Of a stretch of 64,000 nucleotides of DNA, positions 43,212 to 52,057 are shown piece by piece. How positions within the stretch are numbered: position 1 is the stretch's first letter; the number at the start of each line of letters is the position of its first letter. The position numbers were made by a program, and so were the translations under genes. The notes under the pieces are model-generated. The model was not told the origin of the DNA and made no database searches. It saw only the letters and a list, made by a program, of their open reading frames with translations. Location of the stretch: contig NZ_JAECMS010000001.1 of assembly GCF_016827595.1 (NCBI RefSeq), positions 857,655 to 921,654 on the forward strand. Direction: 5' to 3'. The DNA comes from Luteirhabdus pelagi. GTDB lineage: Bacteria > Bacteroidota > Bacteroidia > Flavobacteriales > Flavobacteriaceae.

Positions 43212-44933
43212 CTATACGAACATCGTTACCGGATTCTCGATATATTTTCGAACGGTTTCGAGGAACTTCGCTCCCGTCGCACCATCGACCGTTCTATGGT
43301 CGCAAGCCAGGGTAACCGTCATCGTATTTCCAACGGCTATCGCTCCATTTTTTACGACGGGCTTTTGAACAATCGCCCCTACGGAAAGAATCGCTGAATT
43401 TGGTTGGTTGATGATAGACGTGAACTCTTTAATACCAAACATTCCAAGGTTGGAAACCGTAAAGGTGCTTCCCTGCATTTCCTCGGGTTTAATCTTTTTG
43501 TTTCGCGCCTTACCTGCCAAATCTTTCACGTTCGCACCGATTTGCGAGAAGGTCATCTGATCGGCAAACTTTAAAACCGGCACCAATAATCCTTCATCCA
43601 CAGCAACCGCAACTCCAATATGGATATGCTTAGCAATCTTGGTGGTATCGCCATTCCATTGGGTGTTTACCTGAGGATGTTTGCGCAGTGCCATGGCGCA
43701 TGCCTTCACGATCATGTCATTGAAGGAAATTTTCACCTCTGGATCGCTATTGATGGCCGTTCTAGCCGAAATAGCGTTATCCATATCCAATTCGATGGTG
43801 AGGTAGTAGTGCGGTGCCGTAAACTTCGATTCGCCCAAACGCTTTGCGATGGTTTTACGCATTTGAGAGTTGGTCACTTCCTCGAAGGACTCCGTTCCAA
43901 CAGGTGTATACGCTTGACCAGCAGCGGCCGGTTGATAATTTTCGATATCGCGTTTTACGATACGGCCATTGTCGCCACTACCTTGAACATGCGATAAGTT
44001 GATGTTTTTTTCCTCTGCCAATTTCTTGGCCAAAGGTGAAACAAAAATGCGACCACCATCCTTTTGGACAGGTTGTGAAGTCGATTTACTTTCTTGCTTT
44101 GTTTCCTTTTTAACTTCTTTCTTTTCTTCTGAAGAATCCTTAGACTTTTTAGAATCTCCTTTTTTATCTGAAGCGTCAGAAGCTTTCTTTTTCTTTTTAG
44201 CACCCGAACCGCTTTTGAAGTTTTCGATTACGCCTGAAACGTCGGTACCTTCTGGTCCGATAATCGCTAATAGTGCATCTACTTTTGCGGTTTCACCTTC
44301 TTCAATTCCGATTTTCAACAACGTTCCGTTATAGAAGGATTCAAACTCCATCGTCGCCTTATCGGTTTCGATTTCGGCCAAAATATCCCCTTCTTCAACC
44401 GTGTCGCCTTCCTGCTTCAACCAACTAGCGACCGTACCTTCTTCCATAGTATCGCTTAGGCGCGGCATGGTAACCACTTCAACGCCTTCAGGGATGTCGC
44501 TATCGCTATCCTCTTCACCTTCACCTCCATTTTCATTATCGCTATGGCTATCAGTCTCTTCTTCCTTGGTATCAGCTTCAGTCTTTTCGTCATCTTCCTC
44601 TTCCTTCTCATCGGAAGAATCTTTCTCCTTTTTCTTTTCTTTGGAATCGTCTTCGCTTTCACCTTTACCATTCAGCAAATCGGAAATATCCTCATCTTCC
44701 TCTCCGATAATAGCTAAAAGCTTGTCAACTTTGGCTGTTTCACCTTCTTCGATACCGATGTGAAGCAAGGTTCCTTCATAAAACGATTCGAATTCCATCG
44801 TCGCCTTATCGGTTTCGATTTCGGCCAAAATATCGCCTTCTTCCACTTTATCGCCAACGCTTACGAGCCATTTCGCCACGGTTCCTTCTTCCATGGTATC
44901 GCTCAGTCGGGGCATGTTAATCACTTCTGCCAT
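43212..44933 (-). CDS. pdhC: Pyruvate dehydrogenase E2 (dihydrolipoamide acetyltransferase), two lipoyl domains
   Basis: Core subunit of the pyruvate dehydrogenase complex. Two near-identical lipoyl domains (about 1-78 and 155-230) each carry ETDKATMEFESFY with the lipoylated Lys. They are joined by a highly acidic linker and followed by a Lys/Ser/Glu-rich linker, the E1/E3-binding domain (VSPLAKKLAEEKNINLSHVQGSG, about 298-333), and the acyltransferase domain with DHRTVDGATGAKF near the end. 573 residues. It lies 3 bp after pdhA; the E1 beta and E3 genes are not in the window. Confidence 0.95.
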   Translation of the reverse strand: MAEVINMPRLSDTMEEGTVAKWLVSVGDKVEEGDILAEIETDKATMEFESFYEGTLLHIGIEEGETAKVDKLLAIIGEEDEDISDLLNGKGESEDDSKEKKKEKDSSDEKEEEDDEKTEADTKEEETDSHSDNENGGEGEEDSDSDIPEGVEVVTMPRLSDTMEEGTVASWLKQEGDTVEEGDILAEIETDKATMEFESFYNGTLLKIGIEEGETAKVDALLAIIGPEGTDVSGVIENFKSGSGAKKKKKASDASDKKGDSKKSKDSSEEKKEVKKETKQESKSTSQPVQKDGGRIFVSPLAKKLAEEKNINLSHVQGSGDNGRIVKRDIENYQPAAAGQAYTPVGTESFEEVTNSQMRKTIAKRLGESKFTAPHYYLTIELDMDNAISARTAINSDPEVKISFNDMIVKACAMALRKHPQVNTQWNGDTTKIAKHIHIGVAVAVDEGLLVPVLKFADQMTFSQIGANVKDLAGKARNKKIKPEEMQGSTFTVSNLGMFGIKEFTSIINQPNSAILSVGAIVQKPVVKNGAIAVGNTMTVTLACDHRTVDGATGAKFLETVRKYIENPVTMFV

Positions 44934-44936
44934 TGC

Positions 44937-45935
44937 TTATAGTTTATGGGGTAAAAATGGATAGTCTTCTTGTTCGTATACCGAATCGTACATCACGTTT
45001 AATTCTGGATAGTCGGATTCTTCGGCAAATTGCTCGCATTCTTTCACGCGCTCCTTAACTTTCTTATCCACTTTCTTGATTTCCTCTTCGGTAGCCCATT
45101 TCTCTTGATAAATCTTATGAAGCACATAGGAAATAGGATCTTCTTCTTGCTTCTTTTTCACTTCTTCCTTGGTTCGGTAGTGTTGCGCATCACTCATGGA
45201 ATGTCCACGGTAACGGTACGTTCTGATTTCAAGGAAGGTTGGTCCGTCGCCACGTCGCGCGCGATCGATGGCTTCGTCTAATTCCTTTGCCACTACTTCA
45301 GGCTTCATACCGTCTACAGGTTTACACGGCATCTCATAGCCCATTCCGAGTTTATAGATATCGGTATGATTGGAAGTTCGTTTTACGGAAGTACCCATAG
45401 CGTAGCCATTATTTTCAACACAGAAAACCACCGGTAAATTCCATAACATTGCCAAATTGAAGGTTTCGTGCAATGACCCTTGACGTGTGGCTCCATCTCC
45501 CATAAAAGTGAGGGTTACGGCATCGCGTTCGAAATACCTATCGGCAAAAGCCAATCCTGCACCAAGTGGGATTTGCCCTCCCACAATACCATGACCGCCG
45601 TAGAAACGATGCTCTTTCGCAAAAATGTGCATAGAACCGCCCAGTCCTTTAGACGTTCCGGTCCCTTTCCCATAAAGTTCAGCCATCACTTTTTTAGGAT
45701 CGACGCCCATACCAATAGGTTGCACGTGGTTTCGATATGCGGTAATCATACGATCTTTCTCAAGATCCATGGCGTGTAATGCTCCCGCCAATACGGCTTC
45801 CTGACCATTGTAAAGGTGAAGGAACCCACGCACTTTCTGTTTGATATACACCTGCGCTAGCTTGTCCTCGAACTTACGCCAGAACAGCATGTTTTCGTAC
45901 CAATCGAGATACGTTTTTTTCGTGATTTTTTTCAT
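44937..45935 (-). CDS. pdhA: Pyruvate dehydrogenase E1 component, alpha subunit
   Basis: TPP-dependent subunit of 332 residues. The TPP-binding motif is GDGATRQGSLHETFNLAMLWNLPVVFCVENN, and the phosphorylation-loop-like TYRYRGHSMSDAQHYR is conserved. It acts with a separate E1 beta subunit. It is the first gene of pdhA-pdhC, with a -7 box at 45988-45995 and a variable heptanucleotide array further upstream. Confidence 0.96.
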   Translation of the reverse strand: MKKITKKTYLDWYENMLFWRKFEDKLAQVYIKQKVRGFLHLYNGQEAVLAGALHAMDLEKDRMITAYRNHVQPIGMGVDPKKVMAELYGKGTGTSKGLGGSMHIFAKEHRFYGGHGIVGGQIPLGAGLAFADRYFERDAVTLTFMGDGATRQGSLHETFNLAMLWNLPVVFCVENNGYAMGTSVKRTSNHTDIYKLGMGYEMPCKPVDGMKPEVVAKELDEAIDRARRGDGPTFLEIRTYRYRGHSMSDAQHYRTKEEVKKKQEEDPISYVLHKIYQEKWATEEEIKKVDKKVKERVKECEQFAEESDYPELNVMYDSVYEQEDYPFLPHKL

Positions 45936-45987
45936 CTATGGAAATATCTAAGCCGAAGCCTTGTTTCGGTTACGGTTTTGCGAACAA

Positions 45988-45995
45988 CAAAAATA
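45988..45995 (-). promoter_or_regulatory. -7 promoter box for pdhA-pdhC
   Basis: TATTTTTG on the minus strand, 52 bp upstream of the pdhA ATG. The heptanucleotide array begins 70 bp further upstream. Confidence 0.6.
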
Positions 45996-46064
45996 ATGTT
46001 TTCTAAAGTTATAGGAAAAAAGCTTTGTTGAAATATTACGGATGTTTGGTGAAAGTGTAACAGT

Positions 46065-46134
46065 GAGAATTGAGAATTGAGAATTGAGAATTGAGAATTG
46101 AGAATTGAGAATTGAGAATTGAGAATTGAGAATA
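46065..46134. repeat. Heptanucleotide tandem repeat, 9 x GAGAATT
   Basis: Nine exact copies of GAGAATT (46065-46127) and a tenth ending in A instead of T. Because 7 is not a multiple of 3 the array would shift any reading frame; it lies in the cdd-pdhA gap upstream of the pdhA promoter, so copy-number changes could alter spacing rather than coding. Confidence 0.95.
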
Positions 46135-46213
46135 AAAGTTAAAAAATTTTTATTACAAAGCGTATAGCTTATTGCATACAGCATAAAACTAACAACGCGA
46201 AGTAAAGTGAAGC

Positions 46214-46726
46214 CTACAGAAATGAACTATCAAACAACAATGGCAATAAATCGCTGATAGAAGAAGCTTTTACCACTTTACCGGTTTCACCCATAAAATA
46301 GATAGCGATGGGTGACTTTTGTTTCTTTTCGTATTCGGCAATAGATTGTCGACAAGCGCCACATGGCGGTGTTGGGGTATTTACCTCTTGGTTTAAGGAT
46401 TTGGCGGTAAGCGCCATAACGTCCATCCTCACATCAGGGTAAGTTGCTCCCGCATGGAAGATCGCCACGCGTTCCGCGCAAAGCCCTGACGGAAAAGCGG
46501 CGTTCTCTTGATTATTACCGGTAACGATGTGTCCATTCTCCATTTGAATAGCCGCCCCAACCTTAAAACGTGAATAAGGCGCATAAGCCTCATCGCGAGA
46601 CTGCTGCGCCTTTTCCATTAATTGTTGAATTTCCTCAGGTAGTTCGGAAACCGAATCGTACACCTCTAAGGCAATTTCAAGAATGTGTTTTTTCAAACTA
46701 TTAATATTCGTCGTACTCGTCGCCAA
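46214..46726 (-). CDS. cdd: Cytidine deaminase
   Basis: Zinc-dependent deaminase of cytidine and deoxycytidine. Core motifs: NAAFPSGLCAERVAIFHAG (Cys-Ala-Glu, zinc ligand and catalytic Glu) and PPCGACRQSI (second and third zinc Cys). The first half has SRDEAYAPYSRFKVGAA. With 170 residues it is longer than the 130-residue tetrameric form through an N-terminal helix. The start overlaps porV by 26 bp; the first ~10 residues (MATSTTNINS) are weakly supported and a slightly later start is possible. Confidence 0.93.
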   Translation of the reverse strand: MATSTTNINSLKKHILEIALEVYDSVSELPEEIQQLMEKAQQSRDEAYAPYSRFKVGAAIQMENGHIVTGNNQENAAFPSGLCAERVAIFHAGATYPDVRMDVMALTAKSLNQEVNTPTPPCGACRQSIAEYEKKQKSPIAIYFMGETGKVVKASSISDLLPLLFDSSFL

Positions 46727-47930
46727 AGTTGAACGTTAGCCCAAAACGAAGTGTTCCTTCCAATGGAGAACGGACTCTGGAGGTAGAGAAAAGATATGAA
46801 ATATCGATGTTGATGGCCGTATAACGGAACCCAGCTCCTAGCGACAAAAACTTACGCGATCCTTTATCTTCACTTTCGTTAAAGTATCCTGCACGGAAGG
46901 CGAATACGTCCTGGTACCAATATTCTGCTCCCAATGCCCACGTAAATTCTTTCAACTCTTCAGAAAAACCTCCCGGTGCATCTCCAAACGATTGGAAGAC
47001 CCCTTTAAAGAAGTTCACATCGGGATCGGATCCTTCAACAATCGCATTTTCATTAATATTTTCATCAATAGTTGGATCATATTCACCATCATTATCGTTA
47101 TCTATAAATTCACGCCCCCTGATAGGTGGTGTTGGCACTAAAAGCTTATTCACTTCAGCATTTACTCCAATCTTGTTATAAGCATCCAAAATAAAGTCGA
47201 AACCACCACCAAGGCCTAAGTTTGTTGGAAGGAAGTTTTCCTGTCCTGCTTCATCATACTTAATCTTCGGCCCGAGGTTCGAAATATTAAAACCTGCTCT
47301 CCAGCGCCCATCGAAATCGTTATAGGCTATTTCTTCGCTTTGATAATACCCTGAAATATCTACTGCAAAGGAACTACCTGCAGAAGCATCATCTGCATTT
47401 GGAACCGATTGAAGTTTCAAATCGGACCGTAGGTAACGCCCAGTAACCGCCATGGAAAAGCGTTCACTCAGTCGGAGTGCATAGGAAACATCGAAAGTTA
47501 ATTCGTTTGGCTCTTCAATAATTCCAATATCGTTAGGACCTTGACGAATGTCTATTTCTCCTAAACTGAAATATCGAAAGCTTGCCGCTACAGCACTTCT
47601 TTCATTCAAACGATTGTAATATGTTAAATTCCCCAAGAAAATATCGTTCACCAACTGGCTTAAATACGGAGTATATGTAATACCTACAGCCTGCTTCGAA
47701 ATAGCGAAGGCATATTTAGCGGGGTTCCACTGTTGTGAGAAGGCATCGGCAGAAGTAGCCACTCCAATATCTCCCATACCAGCAGCCCGCGCATCGGCAG
47801 CTATCAATACAAAGGGCACCCCAGTTGTAATAACTCTAGAGTCTGATGAATTTGGAATGGTAACGGTTTCTTGTGCACTTACTTCAAAAATGAAAATGGA
47901 AAGGAATGATAAAAGAAGTATTTTCTTCAT
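46701..47930 (-). CDS. porV: T9SS outer membrane protein PorV (LptO)
   Basis: A 409-residue outer-membrane beta-barrel of the FadL-like type that shuttles cargo to the PorU sortase. Signal peptide MKKILLLSFLSIFIFEVSAQ, followed by the conserved VPFVLIAADARAAGMGDIGVATSADAFSQQWNPAKYAF, the PorV hallmark. The end GTLRFGLTFNFGDEYDEY is a final beta strand. I use the ATG at 47928-47930 so that the signal peptide begins MKKILL. It is 36 bp from the porU stop and in the same direction. Confidence 0.93.
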   Translation of the reverse strand: MKKILLLSFLSIFIFEVSAQETVTIPNSSDSRVITTGVPFVLIAADARAAGMGDIGVATSADAFSQQWNPAKYAFAISKQAVGITYTPYLSQLVNDIFLGNLTYYNRLNERSAVAASFRYFSLGEIDIRQGPNDIGIIEEPNELTFDVSYALRLSERFSMAVTGRYLRSDLKLQSVPNADDASAGSSFAVDISGYYQSEEIAYNDFDGRWRAGFNISNLGPKIKYDEAGQENFLPTNLGLGGGFDFILDAYNKIGVNAEVNKLLVPTPPIRGREFIDNDNDGEYDPTIDENINENAIVEGSDPDVNFFKGVFQSFGDAPGGFSEELKEFTWALGAEYWYQDVFAFRAGYFNESEDKGSRKFLSLGAGFRYTAINIDISYLFSTSRVRSPLEGTLRFGLTFNFGDEYDEY

Positions 47931-47966
47931 GAGGTTATGTGTTTTGGGCAAATATAAATGTATTTT

Positions 47967-50900
47967 TTAAAGGATTACGAGTTTCTCGTATTTTTCAGTT
48001 TGCTTATTGGTTAACGTACTTTTTACTGTAATCTTGTATACGTAGACACCTTTTCCAATTCTATCGCCAAAATCGTCCCTTCCATCCCACGTAATATCAC
48101 GAGATCTATTTCCGATGGTTGTAACGATCTGATTACGCGTCCATACGAGTTTTCCGGTAACGGTAAACACCTGTACTTGCACTTCAAGAGGCTCGTTCGG
48201 TCTGTTGTGTTCAAACCAAAATTCGGTATAGTTTACAAAAGGATTTGGATAATTAAGAACGTTATCGATCTTCAGCTTATCATCACCTACGACCACGAAC
48301 TGAATTTCAGAAGTATTCGAATTGTTATAGACATCCCAAGCCTTTAAAGTTAAGGTATGCAATCCTGGCTCTAAATCGCGCAACTGATAATTTGCTATAC
48401 CTCTTGTAAAATCGTCGACATCGGCTTGATAGTATTCATTCAACACAAATGGATTGGCTTCATCGCCATCCAATATAGCTACAATGTCATGTCCAACGCC
48501 ACTAGCGGTGTTAATACCATTATCGTCAGATAATTTAGCGATCAGCGCTGGGGAATCATTTGTTATTCCACCAGAAACAAAACCGTCATCGTTCATAAAC
48601 AATTGGATGTTCGGCCCTTGATTGTCTTCTGGCGCATCTTCATTTAAGCCACCAATCCGAACGAGTTGATTTACTCCTGTATGATCTTCTTTTTGATTAT
48701 TGCGCTTAGCATACAGACTTACGCGGCCATTACCAACTGCAATTTGGGTGTCACGCGGCATCACAAATTCAAATTCGAATCGCCCATTCTCAATAGTCGC
48801 TTGACCATTAAATAAATTTTGGCCAAGTGTAATAAAGTCCATTATCGCCAATTCGCCCCCAACAATTACCCCGTCATTCCCTAAGGTCTGTCGTTCTACA
48901 TTCTTATCGAACACCTTCGCCTCGAGCACTCCTTGATAATTACTGAGCAAATTACCATTTAAATCGACAACCTCTCCTTTCATTTTTACGCGACCTAAGG
49001 CAGGTATGGGTGATAAACCTAACCCTATAGGTTGGTCATTTACAGATGTTAACCGTATTTCTTGCTCTGGAAAGGCTAATGGAAGCGCTGGATCGCCGAT
49101 ATAGAAAACCACCCTTCGATTGCTAGAGGACAATCCGTTTTTGGCTCTTCGCAATGCTTCAGCAGGCGGATAAGAACCCTCAACCCCATATCCAAAAAGG
49201 TTTTCTGCCATTGCCTTATTGATATCGCTTCCTAATCGCGCACCTATTTTTCGGGTAGTCGTAATCAATGAAATAGCACCGCCATTTGGGTTCCAAAAGG
49301 TAAGTTCGCCCCCTGTAATACGAGATGGAAGATCAAATTTTGTAAATTCACACGTTATCGTAATGATACATGGTAACCGGTTCTTATTATTTAAGTTATT
49401 TGCCATTTCCTTGGTGAAAATTCGCTCACCACTTAATCCGTCTTCTCCTCCATGTCCAAAATAATTCATGATTAGCACCCCAGCTTCCAAAATTTCCGTG
49501 ATACGCTCATTTACTTCAGGATAGCGATTTCCACCAGCAGAAGCCTCCTGTTGAAAAGCATCTGAATGTACTTTCTTTAAATTTACAAATGGTTTCTCTT
49601 GCACTATTTCGTCACCCAAACTATCCAATCGCTTTTCAAGAGCATCAAATTCCCATGACTCATCTACATCATCTGAAACGATTAAAAGATTGTTTCGCCA
49701 GTTTCCATACGCCTCGTCTGAGGTATAGGAAATAATCTTATCGACCATTTGATTTGCCAACAGTACATTATCGGCTAAAATTCTGCCTACTGCAATATCC
49801 AATTTTTCGACTCCATTCATAACCCCCTCATCAGCATCCATACAACCATAAAAATCATCTGTCATAAAGGAGTCGGAATCCTGAACACTCTCTATTGTTT
49901 GAAAAGTTGGAACTATGTTATTATTGTTGGGAAGTCGGTTCTTGTAATCGACCGAAGCATCACCGAAAAAACCAATATATTGAAGTCGATTGTCTGGGGA
50001 AGAAGCATTATCGTAAATATACTTCACAAAGTTACGGATAGCCCCAATATCTTGTTTGCCGGAACTGAATTCTTCATATATTTTATCGGTAGTTACCACT
50101 TTCACTCGAAGCCCTCTTTGCGTCTGATGAAAATTTGCCAATCGAAGTGCCGGCTGTAATAGGAATGGCGCTGTTACAATTAAATAATCGATGTCCTGAA
50201 AGGCACCTGACGCGTCTTTCATCACGGTTCCTTTTAGATTTTGGTTTGGTACTCGAGGATCGGTGATGGTAACAGGCTGATAATAATCTGAAGGATGTAC
50301 TGCCAAAAATTTACGTGGCTGTCCCATAGTAGACTTAAATGAAATTGCAGAAGCACTTTCCTCATTTAAAACCGCTGTAATACTTTCAATATTTGTTATA
50401 TCCCAGATTTCGGAATAGGCAGATGCATTCGAGAACTGATACTCGGCAATTCCACTCTGACTGGCCACGCTTTCATTTTGAAAAAGTATTTGGGAATCCG
50501 TTCCTGTTAACTGCCGTAGTGCTTCCACCCTCACATAATCCAAATACCCTACACTACTTGGGTTTCCATTATTATTATACGTCAGATTTACGGAAACCGA
50601 TGGACCAGCAGCGGGAATAGAATAGACTCTTTGGTTGTCTTGAAGAACTTCCTCACCAATTGCAGCGATTGTTAAGGGGTCGAGCGAGGTGCTATTAACG
50701 GTTACCGAAAAACTGGTTTGACTTTCAGAGACGCCTGCAACTTTTACCTCGACGCGCATATCCGATCCGGACACGATATTTGGAAAATCGAATTCATAGG
50801 TTTGGTCGTTTTCAATGTCGAAGCGATTTCCAAACCAACGTCTTCCTATCTTTCCAGGTGAATATTCATCCTCTTCCTGAAAACCAGCATCGTTGAAAGT

Positions 50901-51848
50901 TGTAATAGTAGTGGTTGCCGCTCCTGATGGCTGCAACATGGGCTGGATACGCATGCCAGGTCCTCCGCTAACAGTAACATAATAATAGGAATCGTCGCTA
51001 TACGGATTGAGGTGTGTTTCACTCTCTTCATCGTACCCCTGGGTACTAATGCCGTAAAATAAAATATAATCGTTGTTACCAAACGAACCATCCTCTTCAC
51101 CAACAACACGAATAGGTGTTTGGGGAAGGTCGAACTGCGTATTGTCTGCCAGCAGCAATGGAAGCGGTTTTCCGCCATGTCCGTATATTTTGATATTCCT
51201 AGGATCAATAGTATTGGTATTCATCCCCAAATTATCGAGAAAGGATTTATTTATGCGGTGAACACCCGTTTCCTCTACCTTAAATTTAAACCATTCGCCC
51301 GTCGCCAATACCGAATTTTGAATCGGCATACGCATTTGGCTACCGCTACGCTGTTTTGAATAGCTAATCGTAAAGGAGGTAATTTTTTCCAATCGACCAT
51401 TTCTGCGAATAACAGGTGTTGCTGAAACTGTAGTATAAAGTTCTGTTCGTGCCTGAGAACTGCTAATTGAAAAAGAGGGAGTGCTAGGAATAGTACTTGC
51501 CTGAATTAGCGATTGTTCGCGTTGGGTTAAGGGCGCGTACTGAATGTTTGAAACCTGCAGCGAGTTCTTCATCGCATACCCATCGTCTAACCATTGATCT
51601 CGAAACGCAATAGTTCCTTCCAATTTAAGCTTTAGTCGGTCTTTTGCTCTATTCCGTTCGGATGTTGCCCGTTTGGCATTATTATTTTTGGCAAAATCCG
51701 TTTGTTGCATTCCACGTGAAGCAGATTTATTTTTAGGCAATGGCTCGTATGCATCCCATGGCACAACTATTGTCTTCGTCTGCCCGAAGGATAGGACGCT
51801 TATAAAACCGCAAAGGATAAAAAATAAATAGTTTCTCATCATTGTCAT
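47967..51848 (-). CDS. porU: T9SS C-terminal signal peptidase (sortase) PorU
   Basis: A 1293-residue surface protease that cleaves the sorting domain of T9SS cargo and attaches it to the cell surface. Signal peptide about 1-22 (YLFFILCGFISVLSFGQ). The gingipain-like C25 domain spans roughly 545-900, with His799 in NYFGHGGEDG and Cys833 in ITITCEF as the likely catalytic pair. The last ~90 residues (VLNYPNPFVNYTEFWF to the end) look like a sorting-type beta domain retained on the mature protein, as in other PorU. Directly upstream of porV, forming a core T9SS pair. Confidence 0.93.
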   Translation of the reverse strand: MTMMRNYLFFILCGFISVLSFGQTKTIVVPWDAYEPLPKNKSASRGMQQTDFAKNNNAKRATSERNRAKDRLKLKLEGTIAFRDQWLDDGYAMKNSLQVSNIQYAPLTQREQSLIQASTIPSTPSFSISSSQARTELYTTVSATPVIRRNGRLEKITSFTISYSKQRSGSQMRMPIQNSVLATGEWFKFKVEETGVHRINKSFLDNLGMNTNTIDPRNIKIYGHGGKPLPLLLADNTQFDLPQTPIRVVGEEDGSFGNNDYILFYGISTQGYDEESETHLNPYSDDSYYYVTVSGGPGMRIQPMLQPSGAATTTITTFNDAGFQEEDEYSPGKIGRRWFGNRFDIENDQTYEFDFPNIVSGSDMRVEVKVAGVSESQTSFSVTVNSTSLDPLTIAAIGEEVLQDNQRVYSIPAAGPSVSVNLTYNNNGNPSSVGYLDYVRVEALRQLTGTDSQILFQNESVASQSGIAEYQFSNASAYSEIWDITNIESITAVLNEESASAISFKSTMGQPRKFLAVHPSDYYQPVTITDPRVPNQNLKGTVMKDASGAFQDIDYLIVTAPFLLQPALRLANFHQTQRGLRVKVVTTDKIYEEFSSGKQDIGAIRNFVKYIYDNASSPDNRLQYIGFFGDASVDYKNRLPNNNNIVPTFQTIESVQDSDSFMTDDFYGCMDADEGVMNGVEKLDIAVGRILADNVLLANQMVDKIISYTSDEAYGNWRNNLLIVSDDVDESWEFDALEKRLDSLGDEIVQEKPFVNLKKVHSDAFQQEASAGGNRYPEVNERITEILEAGVLIMNYFGHGGEDGLSGERIFTKEMANNLNNKNRLPCIITITCEFTKFDLPSRITGGELTFWNPNGGAISLITTTRKIGARLGSDINKAMAENLFGYGVEGSYPPAEALRRAKNGLSSSNRRVVFYIGDPALPLAFPEQEIRLTSVNDQPIGLGLSPIPALGRVKMKGEVVDLNGNLLSNYQGVLEAKVFDKNVERQTLGNDGVIVGGELAIMDFITLGQNLFNGQATIENGRFEFEFVMPRDTQIAVGNGRVSLYAKRNNQKEDHTGVNQLVRIGGLNEDAPEDNQGPNIQLFMNDDGFVSGGITNDSPALIAKLSDDNGINTASGVGHDIVAILDGDEANPFVLNEYYQADVDDFTRGIANYQLRDLEPGLHTLTLKAWDVYNNSNTSEIQFVVVGDDKLKIDNVLNYPNPFVNYTEFWFEHNRPNEPLEVQVQVFTVTGKLVWTRNQIVTTIGNRSRDITWDGRDDFGDRIGKGVYVYKITVKSTLTNKQTEKYEKLVIL

Positions 51849-52057
51849 TAACGCATCAAATATACAGTTAGTATAATGGGCTCTTTGGAAAAAGTCGGAA
51901 AATTATTTCCCGATGAAATAAAATCGATTTACTATCGTTTCACTAAGGAGTTAGTGGGGAGAACCCCTAAAACCTAACGAATTATAAAAAGTAAAATATT
52001 ATTGCATTTTTACCGTTAATTACTATATTGCGAACCCAATTTATCAGAATTGATACT

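Noticed and set aside
46065-46134. CRISPR-like array
   Set aside because: Repeat unit is 7 bp with no spacers; it is a simple sequence repeat.
45948-46184. Open frame with repeated NSQFSIL heptapeptide
   Set aside because: It is just the translation of the 7-bp tandem array on the minus strand (7 nt x 3 frames gives a 7-residue repeat); no start context or family.
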